A stretch of 64,000 nucleotides of DNA from Providencia rustigianii DSM 4541. GTDB lineage: Bacteria; Pseudomonadota; Gammaproteobacteria; Enterobacterales; Enterobacteriaceae. The DNA is taken from contig NZ_GG703818.1 of assembly GCF_000156395.1 (NCBI RefSeq), positions 708,426-772,425 on the forward strand, given 5' to 3'. The first letter of the stretch is position 1, and every line of letters begins with the position of its first letter. Both the position numbers and the translations under genes were made by a program. Below, piece after piece: positions 17,643 to 27,827 of the stretch. The notes below the pieces were generated by a model. That model saw only the letters and a program-made list of their open reading frames with translations, did not search any database and was not told the DNA's origin.

Positions 17643-18075
17643 AATTGGCAATAAATCAACAATTTCCTCTTCAATAAAATTATCAATAGTTTTTTATTTC
17701 TTTATTTTTCATCAAAAAATTAATACCTAAGTAAAATACACTACCTATTATATTTAAATTTGTTACATAATCTAATGCTATTGTTATCACTTCTATTCTA
17801 TTCTAAATAAATCTATTCAAAAATTAATAATTATATTTAAAAACAATAAACCTTTTAATTTTACTCATTTAATTATCATGCTATTTGTTCTAAACCCGTG
17901 CTATTAGCCTGTTTTATATGTGATTAACCAGTCAATAAATCTACTTTTTAGATAAAAAGGAAGTTTTTGAGATGCCGTTCAAACATTTATTTTTATAAAA
18001 CACACATCATCGCTGCGATTCTATTTTTTGATTCTTAATTATCGTTATTAATTTATTTATAACAAAGGTATCAGA
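17643..18075 (+). promoter_or_regulatory. very AT-rich autotransporter upstream region
   Basis: A 433-bp non-coding stretch of strongly AT-rich sequence, of a kind often silenced by H-NS. I see no gene in it apart from a possible eight-codon leader at 17972-17998 (ATG after AAAAGGAAG). The autotransporter promoter should lie here; I cannot fix its boxes. Confidence 0.45.
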
Positions 18076-21000
18076 ATGAACAAAGCACATGTGTCAATAC
18101 CATATACTCATCATAAAAATAAAGTTTCCGTAAATAAAAAGCTTTTTCAGCTTTCAGTTATTACTTCTGCACTGCTATTTTCCGGTTATACCCTCGCATA
18201 TTCAGAAGCGGGACAAATTGGTGACAAACAGAGTTGGGAAAGCCAAGAATATAAAAATGACTGGGGACTGGCGGCAATGAATGCCTCCAGTGCTTATGCC
18301 CTTGGTTATCATGGGCAAGGCGCTAAAATTGGCGTAATGGATTCTGGTGCACTGTTAACTCACGAAGAACTCAGCGGCTCCCGCTTCCATGCGGTAAAAG
18401 CCAAAGGTGAGTATGGCTCAACAGGCATGCGCTACCCACAAGAAATGGGTGGAAACTATCAAAAAGACCAGCCATTTGATGTCGATGGAAATTGGATAAA
18501 AGGCGTCAATGATACCCACGGAACCCATGTTACTGGTACTGTTGGGGCAAATCGTGATGGAAATGGTATGCACGGTGTTGCTTGGGGTTCTGATGTCTAT
18601 GTCGGTAATACTGGCGCAACAGATAGCAATAACTATGGTCCTTATCAAGACTATCAATATTTCTATACTGGCTGGAAAGCAATGGTCGATGACGGTGCTC
18701 AGGTGATTAATAACAGCTGGGGTACCAATACACGGATTATAAATACAGTAAAAACAACCGGCCCTGACGGAGGTAATACCACCGTTCATTTACCTGCTGA
18801 TACCACTCAGCAAACTGAATACGAATATTTCTATTTCAAAAAAGTGTATGGCGACAAACCTTCTTTTGTCGATGCAGCCTATGATGCGGTGAAAGGCACC
18901 AATGTGGTTCAAGTCTTTACCACCGGTAACCGTGATTTTGCTAACCCATACTATCGTCCTCTCTACCCTTACTTTAATCCACAAGCTGAAAAACATTGGA
19001 TTGCAGTTGCAGGCATGAAACAAAATGCGGCTAAAACTGGCTATGAACTAGAAGGTATGTTCAACGAAGCGGGCAATGCGAAATGGTGGACTGTCGTTGC
19101 ACCAAGCCGTGCTATCTACTCGACTGTTGTTGATGAAGAGGGTAATCCAGGTTGGGATACCTTTAGCGGAACATCTATGGCAGCCCCACATGTTACCGGC
19201 GCTATGGGTGTGTTGATGTCTCGTTATCAATCCATGAATGCCCTGCAAGTTCGCGATGTGATGTTTACCACTGCCAATCGTTACAATCCTGACGGCTCTC
19301 TGTATAAAAATTGGACTTCCGCAGATGGCGTACCCGATGAGCGCTACGGCTGGGGTACACCAGATTTAGAAAAAGGCATGTACGGTCCGGGTCAATTCCT
19401 AGGTAAATTCGAATATAACTTAGATTCCACCCCACTTGATGTTTGGACTAACGATATCTCCCAAGCAGCGCTCGATCAGCGTGAAGTCGAAGATCTTGCA
19501 TGGTTAACCGACTATAAAAATAACGGTATCGATGCGGGAGGAAATTACGAATTAGGTGATAACTTCGTTGTTAACGATGGTAATCCAGACCCTGCGTCCC
19601 ACATTGTCGATATCAATGATGCTAAAAAATGGCGTCAAGAGTATTACCAAAAACGTGCCGAAGCTATTCAAGCCAAAATCGATGCGGGTTTATATGACGG
19701 TGCATTAGTGAAAAAAGGTCAAGGCGCTTTGGTCATGACTGGCGACAACACTTATCGTGGCGGTACTACCGTTGAACAAGGCACACTGTATGGCTTCACT
19801 GAATCTTTCGGTACTGCGGATGTGAATGTAAACGGCGGTACAATCAGCGTGATCGACCGTTATAACGACACGTTCACTCAAAAAGGTCAGCTGACTTCTA
19901 ATCAAAGTCATAAAGCCAACATCAATATCAATGATAAAGGCACCTATTTGGTTGCTGTGGGTCACAATGCAAATGTCGGTAATCTGACGTTAAATCAAGG
20001 TGCTCAACTCGATGTAGCCGCAAGTGATGTCGGCCAATTAAAAGATGTTTATCTGAATGGCAATACCGTTCAAGGTACGGTGAATGCAGATAATCTAGTG
20101 GATAGCCGTGCAAAAGCTAAAGCCTTAGCAGCAACGCCAAATAATACGATATCGGATGATTACGCATTATTCCAAAAAGATGTTTCTGTAAAAAATAATA
20201 CGATTACAGGCTCAATTAGCAAAAAAGGCGATACAACTTTAGCGACCTTTGCAAACAATGAAAATGGCCGTGCTATTGCGAATACATTAGACAGTAATGC
20301 AAAAGGCCAGCTGTTTGATGCTGTATTACCAATGAGCGCAAATGACCTGAGTAGCACCTATCAATCATTGGGCAACGACATGCTACTGAATGCGAACACA
20401 GCAAGTGTAGTGAACGTATTAGGCTTAACCCGTACCGTGAAAGATCAGGCTATTGGTGTCGGTCATGGTCGCTATGCTAACCTCGAAAACAGTAATGCTC
20501 GTATGTGGATGACTGGTGTAGGTCAATGGGGCAATCTGGACTACGGTTATAGCAATATGGACGTGGATTTCTACGCAGGCTTAGTCGGTGCAGAAATTGA
20601 TGTCACTGAAAATACCAAAGCAGGTCTGTTCTTCGGGGCTGGTTCAACCCATTATAAAGCTCACGAATACGGAAAAATTGACAGTAATGACCTCCATGTC
20701 GGTCTGTATGGTGTTTCCAACATCAAAGATGTAGCCGCAGTAAACTATGGTATTACTCACACTAACCAAGATCGTGATGCTAAACGCACATTATGGGTCG
20801 GACAAACTTCAGGTTATAACTCCACCAGCTATGATGCAAAAATCACTCAGTTCTTCTTGGAAGGTGCTTATACCCAGTTGAATAATGATAAATACTCTAT
20901 TGAACCGTATGCTGGATTTAACTGGCTACATGTTTCAACAGACAGTATCAATGAGCAAGTGGGCAATATGCAGTTCAGTACTAAAACTGACAATCAAGAT

Positions 21001-21309
21001 ATCCAAGTGGGTACCATTGGTTTACGTGGTGGTTATCCATTCACTGCAGGCAGCATCAACATGGCTCTGAAAGGCGATGTCTCTGCAAGCCACCTGTTTG
21101 GTGATAACCGTCCGGAAGCTCAACTGTATTTATCTAATTCCGGTGAAGCGACTTTACGTGGTGGAAAACTGGATAACCTATTCGGTGTAGGCTTAGGTGT
21201 TGATGCTCAGTTGAATAAATCAACTACCTTCGGAGTTTCTTACCAAGGTCAGTACAATAGTGATGTGAGTTCAAGTGGTATTAATGCAACACTGAAAGTG
21301 AATTTCTAA
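18076..21309 (+). CDS. subtilisin-like (S8) serine protease autotransporter
   Basis: A 1077-residue type Va secreted protein. It starts with a long signal peptide (basic n-region and hydrophobic stretch to about residue 43). The peptidase S8 domain (about 60-430) has Asp89 in VMDSG, His148 in HGTHV and Ser367 in GTSMAAPHV. A passenger-associated repeat at about 550-585 (GALVMTGDNTYRGGTTVEQG) starts the beta-helical stem, and residues about 810-1077 form the outer-membrane barrel ending in an aromatic residue (KVNF). It resembles the Serratia marcescens Ssp proteases. The N-terminal catalytic domain would be exposed or released at the cell surface. It stands alone with its own terminator. Confidence 0.93.
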   Translation: MNKAHVSIPYTHHKNKVSVNKKLFQLSVITSALLFSGYTLAYSEAGQIGDKQSWESQEYKNDWGLAAMNASSAYALGYHGQGAKIGVMDSGALLTHEELSGSRFHAVKAKGEYGSTGMRYPQEMGGNYQKDQPFDVDGNWIKGVNDTHGTHVTGTVGANRDGNGMHGVAWGSDVYVGNTGATDSNNYGPYQDYQYFYTGWKAMVDDGAQVINNSWGTNTRIINTVKTTGPDGGNTTVHLPADTTQQTEYEYFYFKKVYGDKPSFVDAAYDAVKGTNVVQVFTTGNRDFANPYYRPLYPYFNPQAEKHWIAVAGMKQNAAKTGYELEGMFNEAGNAKWWTVVAPSRAIYSTVVDEEGNPGWDTFSGTSMAAPHVTGAMGVLMSRYQSMNALQVRDVMFTTANRYNPDGSLYKNWTSADGVPDERYGWGTPDLEKGMYGPGQFLGKFEYNLDSTPLDVWTNDISQAALDQREVEDLAWLTDYKNNGIDAGGNYELGDNFVVNDGNPDPASHIVDINDAKKWRQEYYQKRAEAIQAKIDAGLYDGALVKKGQGALVMTGDNTYRGGTTVEQGTLYGFTESFGTADVNVNGGTISVIDRYNDTFTQKGQLTSNQSHKANININDKGTYLVAVGHNANVGNLTLNQGAQLDVAASDVGQLKDVYLNGNTVQGTVNADNLVDSRAKAKALAATPNNTISDDYALFQKDVSVKNNTITGSISKKGDTTLATFANNENGRAIANTLDSNAKGQLFDAVLPMSANDLSSTYQSLGNDMLLNANTASVVNVLGLTRTVKDQAIGVGHGRYANLENSNARMWMTGVGQWGNLDYGYSNMDVDFYAGLVGAEIDVTENTKAGLFFGAGSTHYKAHEYGKIDSNDLHVGLYGVSNIKDVAAVNYGITHTNQDRDAKRTLWVGQTSGYNSTSYDAKITQFFLEGAYTQLNNDKYSIEPYAGFNWLHVSTDSINEQVGNMQFSTKTDNQDIQVGTIGLRGGYPFTAGSINMALKGDVSASHLFGDNRPEAQLYLSNSGEATLRGGKLDNLFGVGLGVDAQLNKSTTFGVSYQGQYNSDVSSSGINATLKVNF

Positions 21310-21332
21310 TCACACTTTGAGTCTGTAAAAAT

Positions 21333-21364
21333 GTTGGGCTCTGTCTTTACGGAGCCCAACTTTT
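21333..21364 (+). terminator. autotransporter terminator
   Basis: Arms GTTGGGCTC and GAGCCCAAC around a short loop, then TTTT. Placed between convergent genes and possibly active in both directions. Confidence 0.88.
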
Positions 21365-21380
21365 ACTATTTTCATACTGA

Positions 21381-22349
21381 TTAACGAAGCGCATGAATAT
21401 CAGAGGGAGATAACCCAGTAATTTGGCTAATAATATCGACACTCAAACCTAACTTTAAGCTCATTATCGCTTGTTGTTGTAGATTTAGTGCCATTTGTTG
21501 CTGATAATGTTGACGTTCATTCGCTAATTTTTGTTGGCTAATCATTCGTTCCTCTTTCCTTCCTTTTTCCATGCCTTTTTCCATTCCTTCATTTCTCAAT
21601 CGCTGTGCAATATTCATCACGGTTTCCTGATGCTTTTCTGTTTGGTCAACCAATGTTTTTACTATATGAGTATAAGCAGGAGTGTCCATAACGCTAAAGA
21701 GGTAATTAATGATCAAAATAACATCATCTTGATGATTCTGATTATTATTAAGTACCTGAGCTAAGCGTTCCGATAATCCGAATACGTCACCCCGTAGAGA
21801 TGCATGCTTAAAAACTAACTCCATCGCAGCGACTTTTCGGTGATTCATAAGTTCATCATCACATGCCACCGTGACATCCACTAACGGCAGTGGATTGCAA
21901 TACAAATCATGAGCTAAATCAGACCACTGAAAGCAATCCGTCCATGATTGGGAATAGGGATAAGGGGATTGGTTTCCATGATAAAACAAGATGGGAACCA
22001 CCAACGGCAAAGATTGGTGCCCTTGCTGAAGATGCTGGTTCATCGCGCAAAATGCGTAATGCATCAGCCGCCATCCCATCAGCTTATCGGGAGAAGATTG
22101 GTGCTCAACCAAGAAGTAAAAATACCCCTTACCCTTGAGCGTTTGCACGGAATAGAGCATATCCGAAAAGCGAGAGCGCAGCGTTTTATCCACAAATGAA
22201 GCACTGGCTAATTTCAACGTATCAAAATTGCAAAGGTGTTTAATGCGATTAGGAAGATGGACTTCAAAAAAATCCCGCGCATTATCCACTTTGCTCATAA
22301 AGCCTTTAAAGGTTGAATCATGAGGAGCTACAATTGATTGGGTCGCCAT
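21381..22349 (-). CDS. rpn: Rpn-family recombination-promoting nuclease / putative transposase
   Basis: A 322-residue member of the Rpn (PD-(D/E)XK nuclease, formerly transposase_31) family. The opening HDSTFKGFMS, the DMLYSV motif and the FLVEHQS segment form the family's nuclease core in the first 100 residues, and PILFYHG follows. E. coli RpnA is a DNA endonuclease that promotes RecA-independent recombination; newer work in other bacteria links the family to phage defence (from memory). The C-terminal part is a low-complexity EKGMEKGRKEE stretch of variable length, also common in the family. No terminal inverted repeats are evident, so it is not an insertion sequence by itself. Confidence 0.88.
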   Translation of the reverse strand: MATQSIVAPHDSTFKGFMSKVDNARDFFEVHLPNRIKHLCNFDTLKLASASFVDKTLRSRFSDMLYSVQTLKGKGYFYFLVEHQSSPDKLMGWRLMHYAFCAMNQHLQQGHQSLPLVVPILFYHGNQSPYPYSQSWTDCFQWSDLAHDLYCNPLPLVDVTVACDDELMNHRKVAAMELVFKHASLRGDVFGLSERLAQVLNNNQNHQDDVILIINYLFSVMDTPAYTHIVKTLVDQTEKHQETVMNIAQRLRNEGMEKGMEKGRKEERMISQQKLANERQHYQQQMALNLQQQAIMSLKLGLSVDIISQITGLSPSDIHALR

Positions 22350-22492
22350 CTCGGCCTCATCTTGGTTCGGAAGATGACGAGATACTAACCAATATCTTCA
22401 GGAGAGTGAGAAAAAGTTAGTCCTAATTACCGAGAATTAGTTAACAATTTAATGCATTGTTTTTAATCGAATTATTTACTTATTTCATCCAT

Positions 22493-22531
22493 AAAAAAAT
22501 ACCCCAATCTGCGTATTGCTCATTGAGGTGT
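22493..22531 (-). terminator. ugp operon terminator
   Basis: On the minus strand, arms ACACCTCAAT and ATTGGGGTAT pair with one mismatch and one G-T pair, and a run of seven T follows. It lies just downstream of ugpQ. Confidence 0.75.
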
Positions 22532-22557
22532 AATTCAAAATAAAAAGATTTTTTAAT

Positions 22558-23301
22558 TTACTCTGCGGGAAAATTTGGACCGATTAAATCAATACGATCA
22601 GTACAAATAGCGTCCACGCCCCAATCTAATAATAATTTCGCTCGTGCAGGGTCATTCACCGTATACACGAGAATATGCAGTCCTGCGGCTTTTAATTGAC
22701 GAACTCTATCTTCATCTAATAACAAATAATCTAAATGGATAGAGACACAGCCTAAACGTGTTGTCAGTTCACGCCAATCCTCGCGCCACTCCTCCAGCAA
22801 TAAACCGCGTGGCAATTCAGGTGCTGCGGCTTGAGCCGCTTCAAGAGACTCAACGGAAAATGAAGAAAGTAACGGTGCTGTTTGACCTTGCCATAATTGA
22901 CGAGCCGCCAGAGCAACCACGGTGCCAGTCTGGGTTTCTAAACCCGTAGTTGGTTTGATTTCAATGTTCGCCATCATGCCGTGCTGTTGGCAACGCTCAG
23001 CAACTTGCGATAATAATGGCAGAGGCTCGTGAGCAAACTCTGGGCTATACCAGCTACCCGCATCAATTTTAACTAATTGTTCCCAATCAAGCTCTCCCGC
23101 AATTCCAGCTCCGCTACTGGTGCGCTCAAGAGTGTCGTCATGGAGTAAAAAAATTTGGCCATCACGAGATAATTTAGCATCAAATTCAATCATGGTATGC
23201 CCGAAGCTCGCCCCCACATCAATGGCGGCAAGCGTATTTTCCGGTGCTAATTTTCCACCGCCTCGGTGGGCGACAATTTTTGGATAAGGCCAATGACTCA
23301 T
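22558..23301 (-). CDS. ugpQ: glycerophosphodiester phosphodiesterase UgpQ
   Basis: A 247-residue cytoplasmic GDPD-fold enzyme that hydrolyses glycerophosphodiesters to glycerol 3-phosphate and the free alcohol. It has the [12 protein letters not shown] start motif (12-23), the FDAKLSRDG / [13 protein letters not shown] catalytic block and EIKP. It lacks a signal peptide, which separates it from periplasmic GlpQ. It is the last gene of ugpBAECQ and overlaps ugpC by 4 bp. Confidence 0.94.
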   Translation of the reverse strand: MSHWPYPKIVAHRGGGKLAPENTLAAIDVGASFGHTMIEFDAKLSRDGQIFLLHDDTLERTSSGAGIAGELDWEQLVKIDAGSWYSPEFAHEPLPLLSQVAERCQQHGMMANIEIKPTTGLETQTGTVVALAARQLWQGQTAPLLSSFSVESLEAAQAAAPELPRGLLLEEWREDWRELTTRLGCVSIHLDYLLLDEDRVRQLKAAGLHILVYTVNDPARAKLLLDWGVDAICTDRIDLIGPNFPAE

Positions 23302-24368
23302 AAACGGTGTCCATATTGAGTATCAAAAAAATGCTGATGGGCTTGAGGAATATCAAGCCACAGCGTAGTACCGACTTGCGGTCGCTGTTCATGACCAAGA
23401 CGAACAATCACTTTTTGTCCGCCCCATTGACCATGCACTAAGTTATCAGCACCAAGCATCTCCAGCGTTTCTACAATCAATGGAATGCCCCCTTTAGACG
23501 CGGAGCTAAGCTGTAAATGTTCAGGTCGAATTCCTAACGTTAACCCATGCCCTACCCACTGTAAATATGACTTACCCAGCGGAAGAGATATTCCACCCAC
23601 TAGCTCAAAACGAGTCCCATCAGAATTCAAAGTACCTTCCAATAAATTCATTGCAGGAGAGCCAATAAAGCTGGCAACAAAGCGACTCGCAGGACACTCA
23701 TAGACCTCCACTGGAGAACCAATTTGCTCGGCAATACCTTTGTTCATCACCATCACGCGCTGTGCAAGTGTCATGGCTTCAACTTGGTCATGAGTCACAT
23801 ATAAACTGGTGGTTTTTAAACGGCGATGAAGTTGTTGCAGTTCAAGACGCATTTGCACGCGTAGTTTGGCATCTAGGTTAGAAAGCGGTTCATCGAATAG
23901 AAAAACCGCAGGGTCACGGACAATTGCACGCCCCATCGCTACCCGCTGACGCTGTCCGCCTGATAGCTCACGAGGTTGACGTTTAAGCAGGCCATCAAGT
24001 TCTAAAATACGCGCTGCTTCAGCCACCTTTTGGCGAATAATTTCTTTCCCCATACCGCGAATTTTCAACCCCCACGCCATATTGTCTTCCACACTCATAT
24101 GGGGATAAAGTGCATAGTTTTGGAATACCATCGCGATACCGCGCTCTTTTGGTTCAAGATCGGTAACACGTTTTCTATCAATCCAAATATCCCCACTGGT
24201 GACTTGCTCCAGCCCCGCGACCATACGCAATAACGTGGATTTCCCACAACCGGATGGTCCCACCATCACAATAAATTCACCGTCAGCAACATCCACCGTT
24301 AAGGGTTTAATCACTTGGGTTTTGCCATCCCAACTTTTACTAACAGCCTGTAGTTTTAATTCTGCCAT
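23298..24368 (-). CDS. ugpC: sn-glycerol-3-phosphate ABC transporter ATPase
   Basis: A 356-residue ATPase that energises uptake of glycerol 3-phosphate and glycerophosphodiesters. Walker [10 protein letters not shown] (38-46), the signature [14 protein letters not shown] and Walker [14 protein letters not shown] are intact. The C-terminal third is the regulatory OB-fold (TOBE) domain seen in MalK/UgpC. It starts 2 bp after ugpE ends and overlaps ugpQ by 4 bp. The context, rather than the ATPase sequence alone, gives the substrate. Confidence 0.95.
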   Translation of the reverse strand: MAELKLQAVSKSWDGKTQVIKPLTVDVADGEFIVMVGPSGCGKSTLLRMVAGLEQVTSGDIWIDRKRVTDLEPKERGIAMVFQNYALYPHMSVEDNMAWGLKIRGMGKEIIRQKVAEAARILELDGLLKRQPRELSGGQRQRVAMGRAIVRDPAVFLFDEPLSNLDAKLRVQMRLELQQLHRRLKTTSLYVTHDQVEAMTLAQRVMVMNKGIAEQIGSPVEVYECPASRFVASFIGSPAMNLLEGTLNSDGTRFELVGGISLPLGKSYLQWVGHGLTLGIRPEHLQLSSASKGGIPLIVETLEMLGADNLVHGQWGGQKVIVRLGHEQRPQVGTTLWLDIPQAHQHFFDTQYGHRL

Positions 24369-24370
24369 GG

Positions 24371-25216
24371 TTATTTCTCACTATCGACCAAGCCACGCAC
24401 AAAGGCACGCTGCATCGCTAATACAACAACAACAGGAGGAATTAAGGTTAACAGCATTGCCGCCATCACCTGATTCCATTGAGTGGTTCCTTCTCCAGAA
24501 GCGATCATGCCTTTGATCCCTGCAACAGCGGTTCCTAGACTCGGATCAGCGACGATCAGGATTGGCCATAAATATTGATTCCAACCGTAGATAAAAGTGA
24601 TCACAAAAAGCGCCGCTAAATTGGTTTTGGATAATGGCAAAACAATATCGAAGAAAAAACGCATCGGAGAAGCGCCATCAATACGTGCCGCTTCAATTAA
24701 TTCATCGGGTAAAGTCATAAAAAATTGACGAAATAAAAACGTTGCTGTCGCAGACGCGATAAGTGGCAACGTGAGTCCCGCATAGCTGTCCACCATGTTT
24801 AAGTTGGAAATGACCTCGACCGTTGGAAAAATACGCACTTCCACTGGCAGCATTAATGTGATGAAAATCATCCAAAAAAATAAGCTACGGCACGGGAAGC
24901 GGAACCAAACTATGGCAAATGCCGATAACATTGAAATAGTGATTTTTCCAAAGGCGATGACCAGCGCCATAATGGTACTGTTTACTAACATTAACCAGAA
25001 TGGGGCACTGTTAGCCGCCACACCGTTATTCCATATGTTGCTGATATTTTCCAATAAATGAGAGCCAGGGATCAGCGTGATTGGTGTATCGAATACCGCT
25101 TTGTCATCCAACATTGCGGCAACGAATGCCACATACAGAGGGAACAAAATAATCAAGATACCTAACGTCAGCATACTGTGACTGAAAATAGCGAGCCCAC
25201 GATTTTTTTCAATCAT
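24371..25216 (-). CDS. ugpE: sn-glycerol-3-phosphate ABC permease UgpE
   Basis: A 281-residue inner-membrane permease with six hydrophobic segments and the EAARIDGAS coupling loop (about residues 180-190) that docks on UgpC. It overlaps ugpA by 4 bp and pairs with it to form the channel. Confidence 0.94.
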   Translation of the reverse strand: MIEKNRGLAIFSHSMLTLGILIILFPLYVAFVAAMLDDKAVFDTPITLIPGSHLLENISNIWNNGVAANSAPFWLMLVNSTIMALVIAFGKITISMLSAFAIVWFRFPCRSLFFWMIFITLMLPVEVRIFPTVEVISNLNMVDSYAGLTLPLIASATATFLFRQFFMTLPDELIEAARIDGASPMRFFFDIVLPLSKTNLAALFVITFIYGWNQYLWPILIVADPSLGTAVAGIKGMIASGEGTTQWNQVMAAMLLTLIPPVVVVLAMQRAFVRGLVDSEK

Positions 25217-26100
25217 TGGTAACGTACCTTACGTTCGATAAAACGAAATTGAACGATAGTTAAGATGATCACTAAAAACATTAAGATCACGGATTGCGCT
25301 GCGGATGAAGAGAGATCTAATCCCGAGAAACCTTCACGATAGATTTTATAAATCAGCGTCGTCGTCGCCTGTACAGGACCGCCTCCTGTGGCGGCATCAA
25401 TCACAGGGAAAGTATCAAAAAAGGCATAGACCAGATTCACCACCAGCAAGAAAAAGCTCACGGGCGTAATGAGCGGTAATGAGATTTTAAAAAAGCGTCG
25501 AATAGGACCTGCACCGTCAATCGCCGCCGCTTCCATCAAAGAGCGCGGAATTGACTGTAATGCCGCAAAGAAAAATAAAAAGTTATAGCTGATTTGCTTC
25601 CAAACTGAGGCTAACACCACCAAAAACATGGCTTGACCACTATGCTGAGCGTGATTCCACGAATACCCTAAAGATTCTAATCCATAGGTGATCAACCCTC
25701 TCCCGGGACTGAATAAAAACATCCACAATACTGCGGCAACCGCAGGGGCAACTGCATAAGGTAGCAATATGAGGGTTTGATAAAAACGGCTTCCTCGAAT
25801 CACATAGTCGACTAACGCAGCCAAAAAAAGGGAAATCAGTAGACCACTTCCCGCCACCCATGCGCTAAAAATCATCGTGGTATAAAAAGAATCTAAGTAA
25901 TAGCTATCACTAAATAGCTGAGTGAAATTTTCCAATCCAACAAATTCACTTGATAACCCAAAGGGATCGATATTTTGCAGTGAGTACCAAAGGGCTTGTC
26001 CTGCCGGCAAAATAAAGAAAATCACCGTGATAATGAGTTGAGGAAAAACTAAAGCATAAGGTAACCAGCGGGAACGAAAAACGGGACGAGATGATGACAT
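25213..26100 (-). CDS. ugpA: sn-glycerol-3-phosphate ABC permease UgpA
   Basis: A 295-residue inner-membrane permease with six membrane segments and the EAAAIDGAG coupling motif (about 195-205). It follows ugpB after a 67-bp gap containing a strong hairpin, and overlaps ugpE by 4 bp. It is the second half of the transport channel. Confidence 0.94.
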   Translation of the reverse strand: MSSSRPVFRSRWLPYALVFPQLIITVIFFILPAGQALWYSLQNIDPFGLSSEFVGLENFTQLFSDSYYLDSFYTTMIFSAWVAGSGLLISLFLAALVDYVIRGSRFYQTLILLPYAVAPAVAAVLWMFLFSPGRGLITYGLESLGYSWNHAQHSGQAMFLVVLASVWKQISYNFLFFFAALQSIPRSLMEAAAIDGAGPIRRFFKISLPLITPVSFFLLVVNLVYAFFDTFPVIDAATGGGPVQATTTLIYKIYREGFSGLDLSSSAAQSVILMFLVIILTIVQFRFIERKVRYQ

Positions 26101-26132
26101 AAATAACCCAATAAACTCTGATTCAGTGATAC

Positions 26133-26162
26133 CAAGCCCCCCTTATTCCCAAGAGGGGCTTG
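26133..26162 (-). other. ugpB-ugpA intercistronic hairpin
   Basis: Arms CAAGCCCC and GGGGCTTG form a perfect eight-bp stem directly after the ugpB stop, with no T run after it. Such hairpins after binding-protein genes commonly protect the upstream mRNA and lower downstream expression, giving excess binding protein. Confidence 0.7.
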
Positions 26163-26167
26163 AGAAT

Positions 26168-27484
26168 TTACTGCTGAGTGGATTTTTCGAAACGACGCAG
26201 TAATTGGTTACCACGTTCAACAGAAGCATCCATCGCTTGTTGTGGCGTTTTCTTACCTGACCAAACTGATTCAAGTTCCTCGTCAACAATAGTACGGATT
26301 TGTGGCATATTGCCTAAGCGTAAGCCTTTGGTGTAAGGCAGTGGTGCTTTGTTTAACATTTGGCGCGTGGCGATATCAGCGCCAGGATTCTTATCATAAA
26401 AACCGGATTTCTGAGTCAGCTCATAAGCCGCCGTCGTAATAGGTAAATAGCCGGTATTTTGATGCCATTTAGCCGCATTCTCTGGCTCTGCAAGAAATTG
26501 CATAAATTGTGCAACACCTTTATAGGTGGCAGGATCTTTACCATTCATCACCCATAAACTAGCGCCACCAATAATTGCATTTTGTGGTGCCGTTGGAATT
26601 TCTGCATCGTATGGCATCATGCCAACACCGAAATCAAATTTGGCATGTTTACGGATATTTGCGAGGGAACCAGAAGAACCTGTGATGATCGCACAGTCAC
26701 CGTTATAGAATTTTTCGGTTGGCTCGTCTTTACGTCCTAAATAGCTGAAAGTGCCATTTTTATTCATCTCTTGTAAACGGGCGATATGCTTAACATGAGC
26801 TGGGGTATTAAATTCCAGCACCGCATCAGCGCCATCAAAACCGTTATTTTTTGAGGCGACTGGTAGCCCATTCCAAGCGCTGAAGTTTTCGATTTGGATC
26901 CAACCTTGCCACCCACTGGCATAGCCACATTTCATTCCTGAATCACGTAATTTAGCGGTGTATTGCGCCAAGTCCTGCCATGTTTTAGGAGGCTCATCTG
27001 GGTTTAATCCGGCTTTTTTAAACGCTTCTTTGTTGTAATACAGCACTGGCGTGGAACTGTTGAATGGCTGGGAGAGTAAATGCCCCGTTTTAGCATCACT
27101 GTAATAACCGGATACTGTCGGAACAAATTGGGATTCGTCGAAGCTGATTCCTGCATCTTGGAAAACCTCATACACCGGTTTAATGGCTTTCGATGACATC
27201 ATTGTCGCCGTACCTACTTCATAAACCTGCAAAATAGCGGGTGCGTTTCCAGAACGAAATGCAGCAATCCCTGCTGCAAGGCTCTGCTCGTAGTTCCCTT
27301 TATAGGTTGGAACAATTTTGTAATCTGGATGAGTGTCATTAAAGCGAGTCACAAGGGAATTCACTTCCTCACCGAGTTGACCTTCCATTGAGTGCCAAAA
27401 AGGAATCGTTGTAACGGCCATTCCCTGACTGGTGAAAGCAAAACCTAACATCATTGCTAGAGCAGAATGTTTTATCGATGCCAT
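26168..27484 (-). CDS. ugpB: sn-glycerol-3-phosphate periplasmic binding protein
   Basis: A 438-residue periplasmic binding protein. The N-terminal signal peptide (basic start, hydrophobic core, cleavage near residue 23 after GMA) is followed by the family 1 fold; the [13 protein letters not shown] and [15 protein letters not shown] opening matches UgpB, as does [11 protein letters not shown] in the middle. It is the first gene of ugpBAECQ. Its upstream region carries a phased Pho-box array, so phosphate starvation should induce the operon through PhoB. Confidence 0.95.
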   Translation of the reverse strand: MASIKHSALAMMLGFAFTSQGMAVTTIPFWHSMEGQLGEEVNSLVTRFNDTHPDYKIVPTYKGNYEQSLAAGIAAFRSGNAPAILQVYEVGTATMMSSKAIKPVYEVFQDAGISFDESQFVPTVSGYYSDAKTGHLLSQPFNSSTPVLYYNKEAFKKAGLNPDEPPKTWQDLAQYTAKLRDSGMKCGYASGWQGWIQIENFSAWNGLPVASKNNGFDGADAVLEFNTPAHVKHIARLQEMNKNGTFSYLGRKDEPTEKFYNGDCAIITGSSGSLANIRKHAKFDFGVGMMPYDAEIPTAPQNAIIGGASLWVMNGKDPATYKGVAQFMQFLAEPENAAKWHQNTGYLPITTAAYELTQKSGFYDKNPGADIATRQMLNKAPLPYTKGLRLGNMPQIRTIVDEELESVWSGKKTPQQAMDASVERGNQLLRRFEKSTQQ

Positions 27485-27589
27485 GCCATTTTCTCTCTTT
27501 ATGATTACTGAGATTTACACCGCCGAAATTTACACAAAAATGTGCGAATTCACGCAGTGTATGTTCGAGAGAGAATTTATCACCGAGAA

Positions 27590-27661
27590 ATGACAGAAAT
27601 ATAGCGATGACATGACGGAACCATGACAAACACATCGCTAGTAAATGACAATACCATGACA
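27590..27661 (-). promoter_or_regulatory. Pho-box array (PhoB binding)
   Basis: On the minus strand the hexamer TGTCAT or a near match recurs with 11-bp phasing. On the plus strand ATGACA starts at 27590, 27623, 27645 and 27656 and ATGACG at 27612; the intermediate slots 27601 and 27634 hold weaker matches. PhoB binds TGTCA direct repeats on one DNA face at 11-bp spacing. The array is on the ugpB strand, about 105-180 bp before its start. Confidence 0.85.
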
Positions 27662-27728
27662 AATAGGGAATATTTTCAATATTTCCTATTATATAAATTG
27701 ATGACTTTATCTATGTGTCATTTTAATA

Positions 27729-27827
27729 TTAGCTAAAAATGAGCATATAACAAAAAATTGGGAACATAAATAAACCAGTAAAAATCGAAGCTAAAAATAA
27801 TTTAGCTGATAGCGTCATTCTATCCAT
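27729..27827 (-). CDS. candidate 32-residue membrane protein
   Basis: A 33-codon frame starts with ATG six bases after an AAAGGTAA ribosome binding site. The predicted protein has a short charged start (MDRMTLSAK) and then one long hydrophobic segment (LFLASIFTGLFMFPIFCYM) to the C-terminus. This single-helix design is typical of bacterial small membrane proteins. I do not recognise a family. It lies upstream of the Pho-box array on the same strand as ugpB, so it would have a separate promoter. Its reality is uncertain because hydrophobic short frames arise by chance in AT-rich DNA. Confidence 0.45.
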   Translation of the reverse strand: MDRMTLSAKLFLASIFTGLFMFPIFCYMLIFS

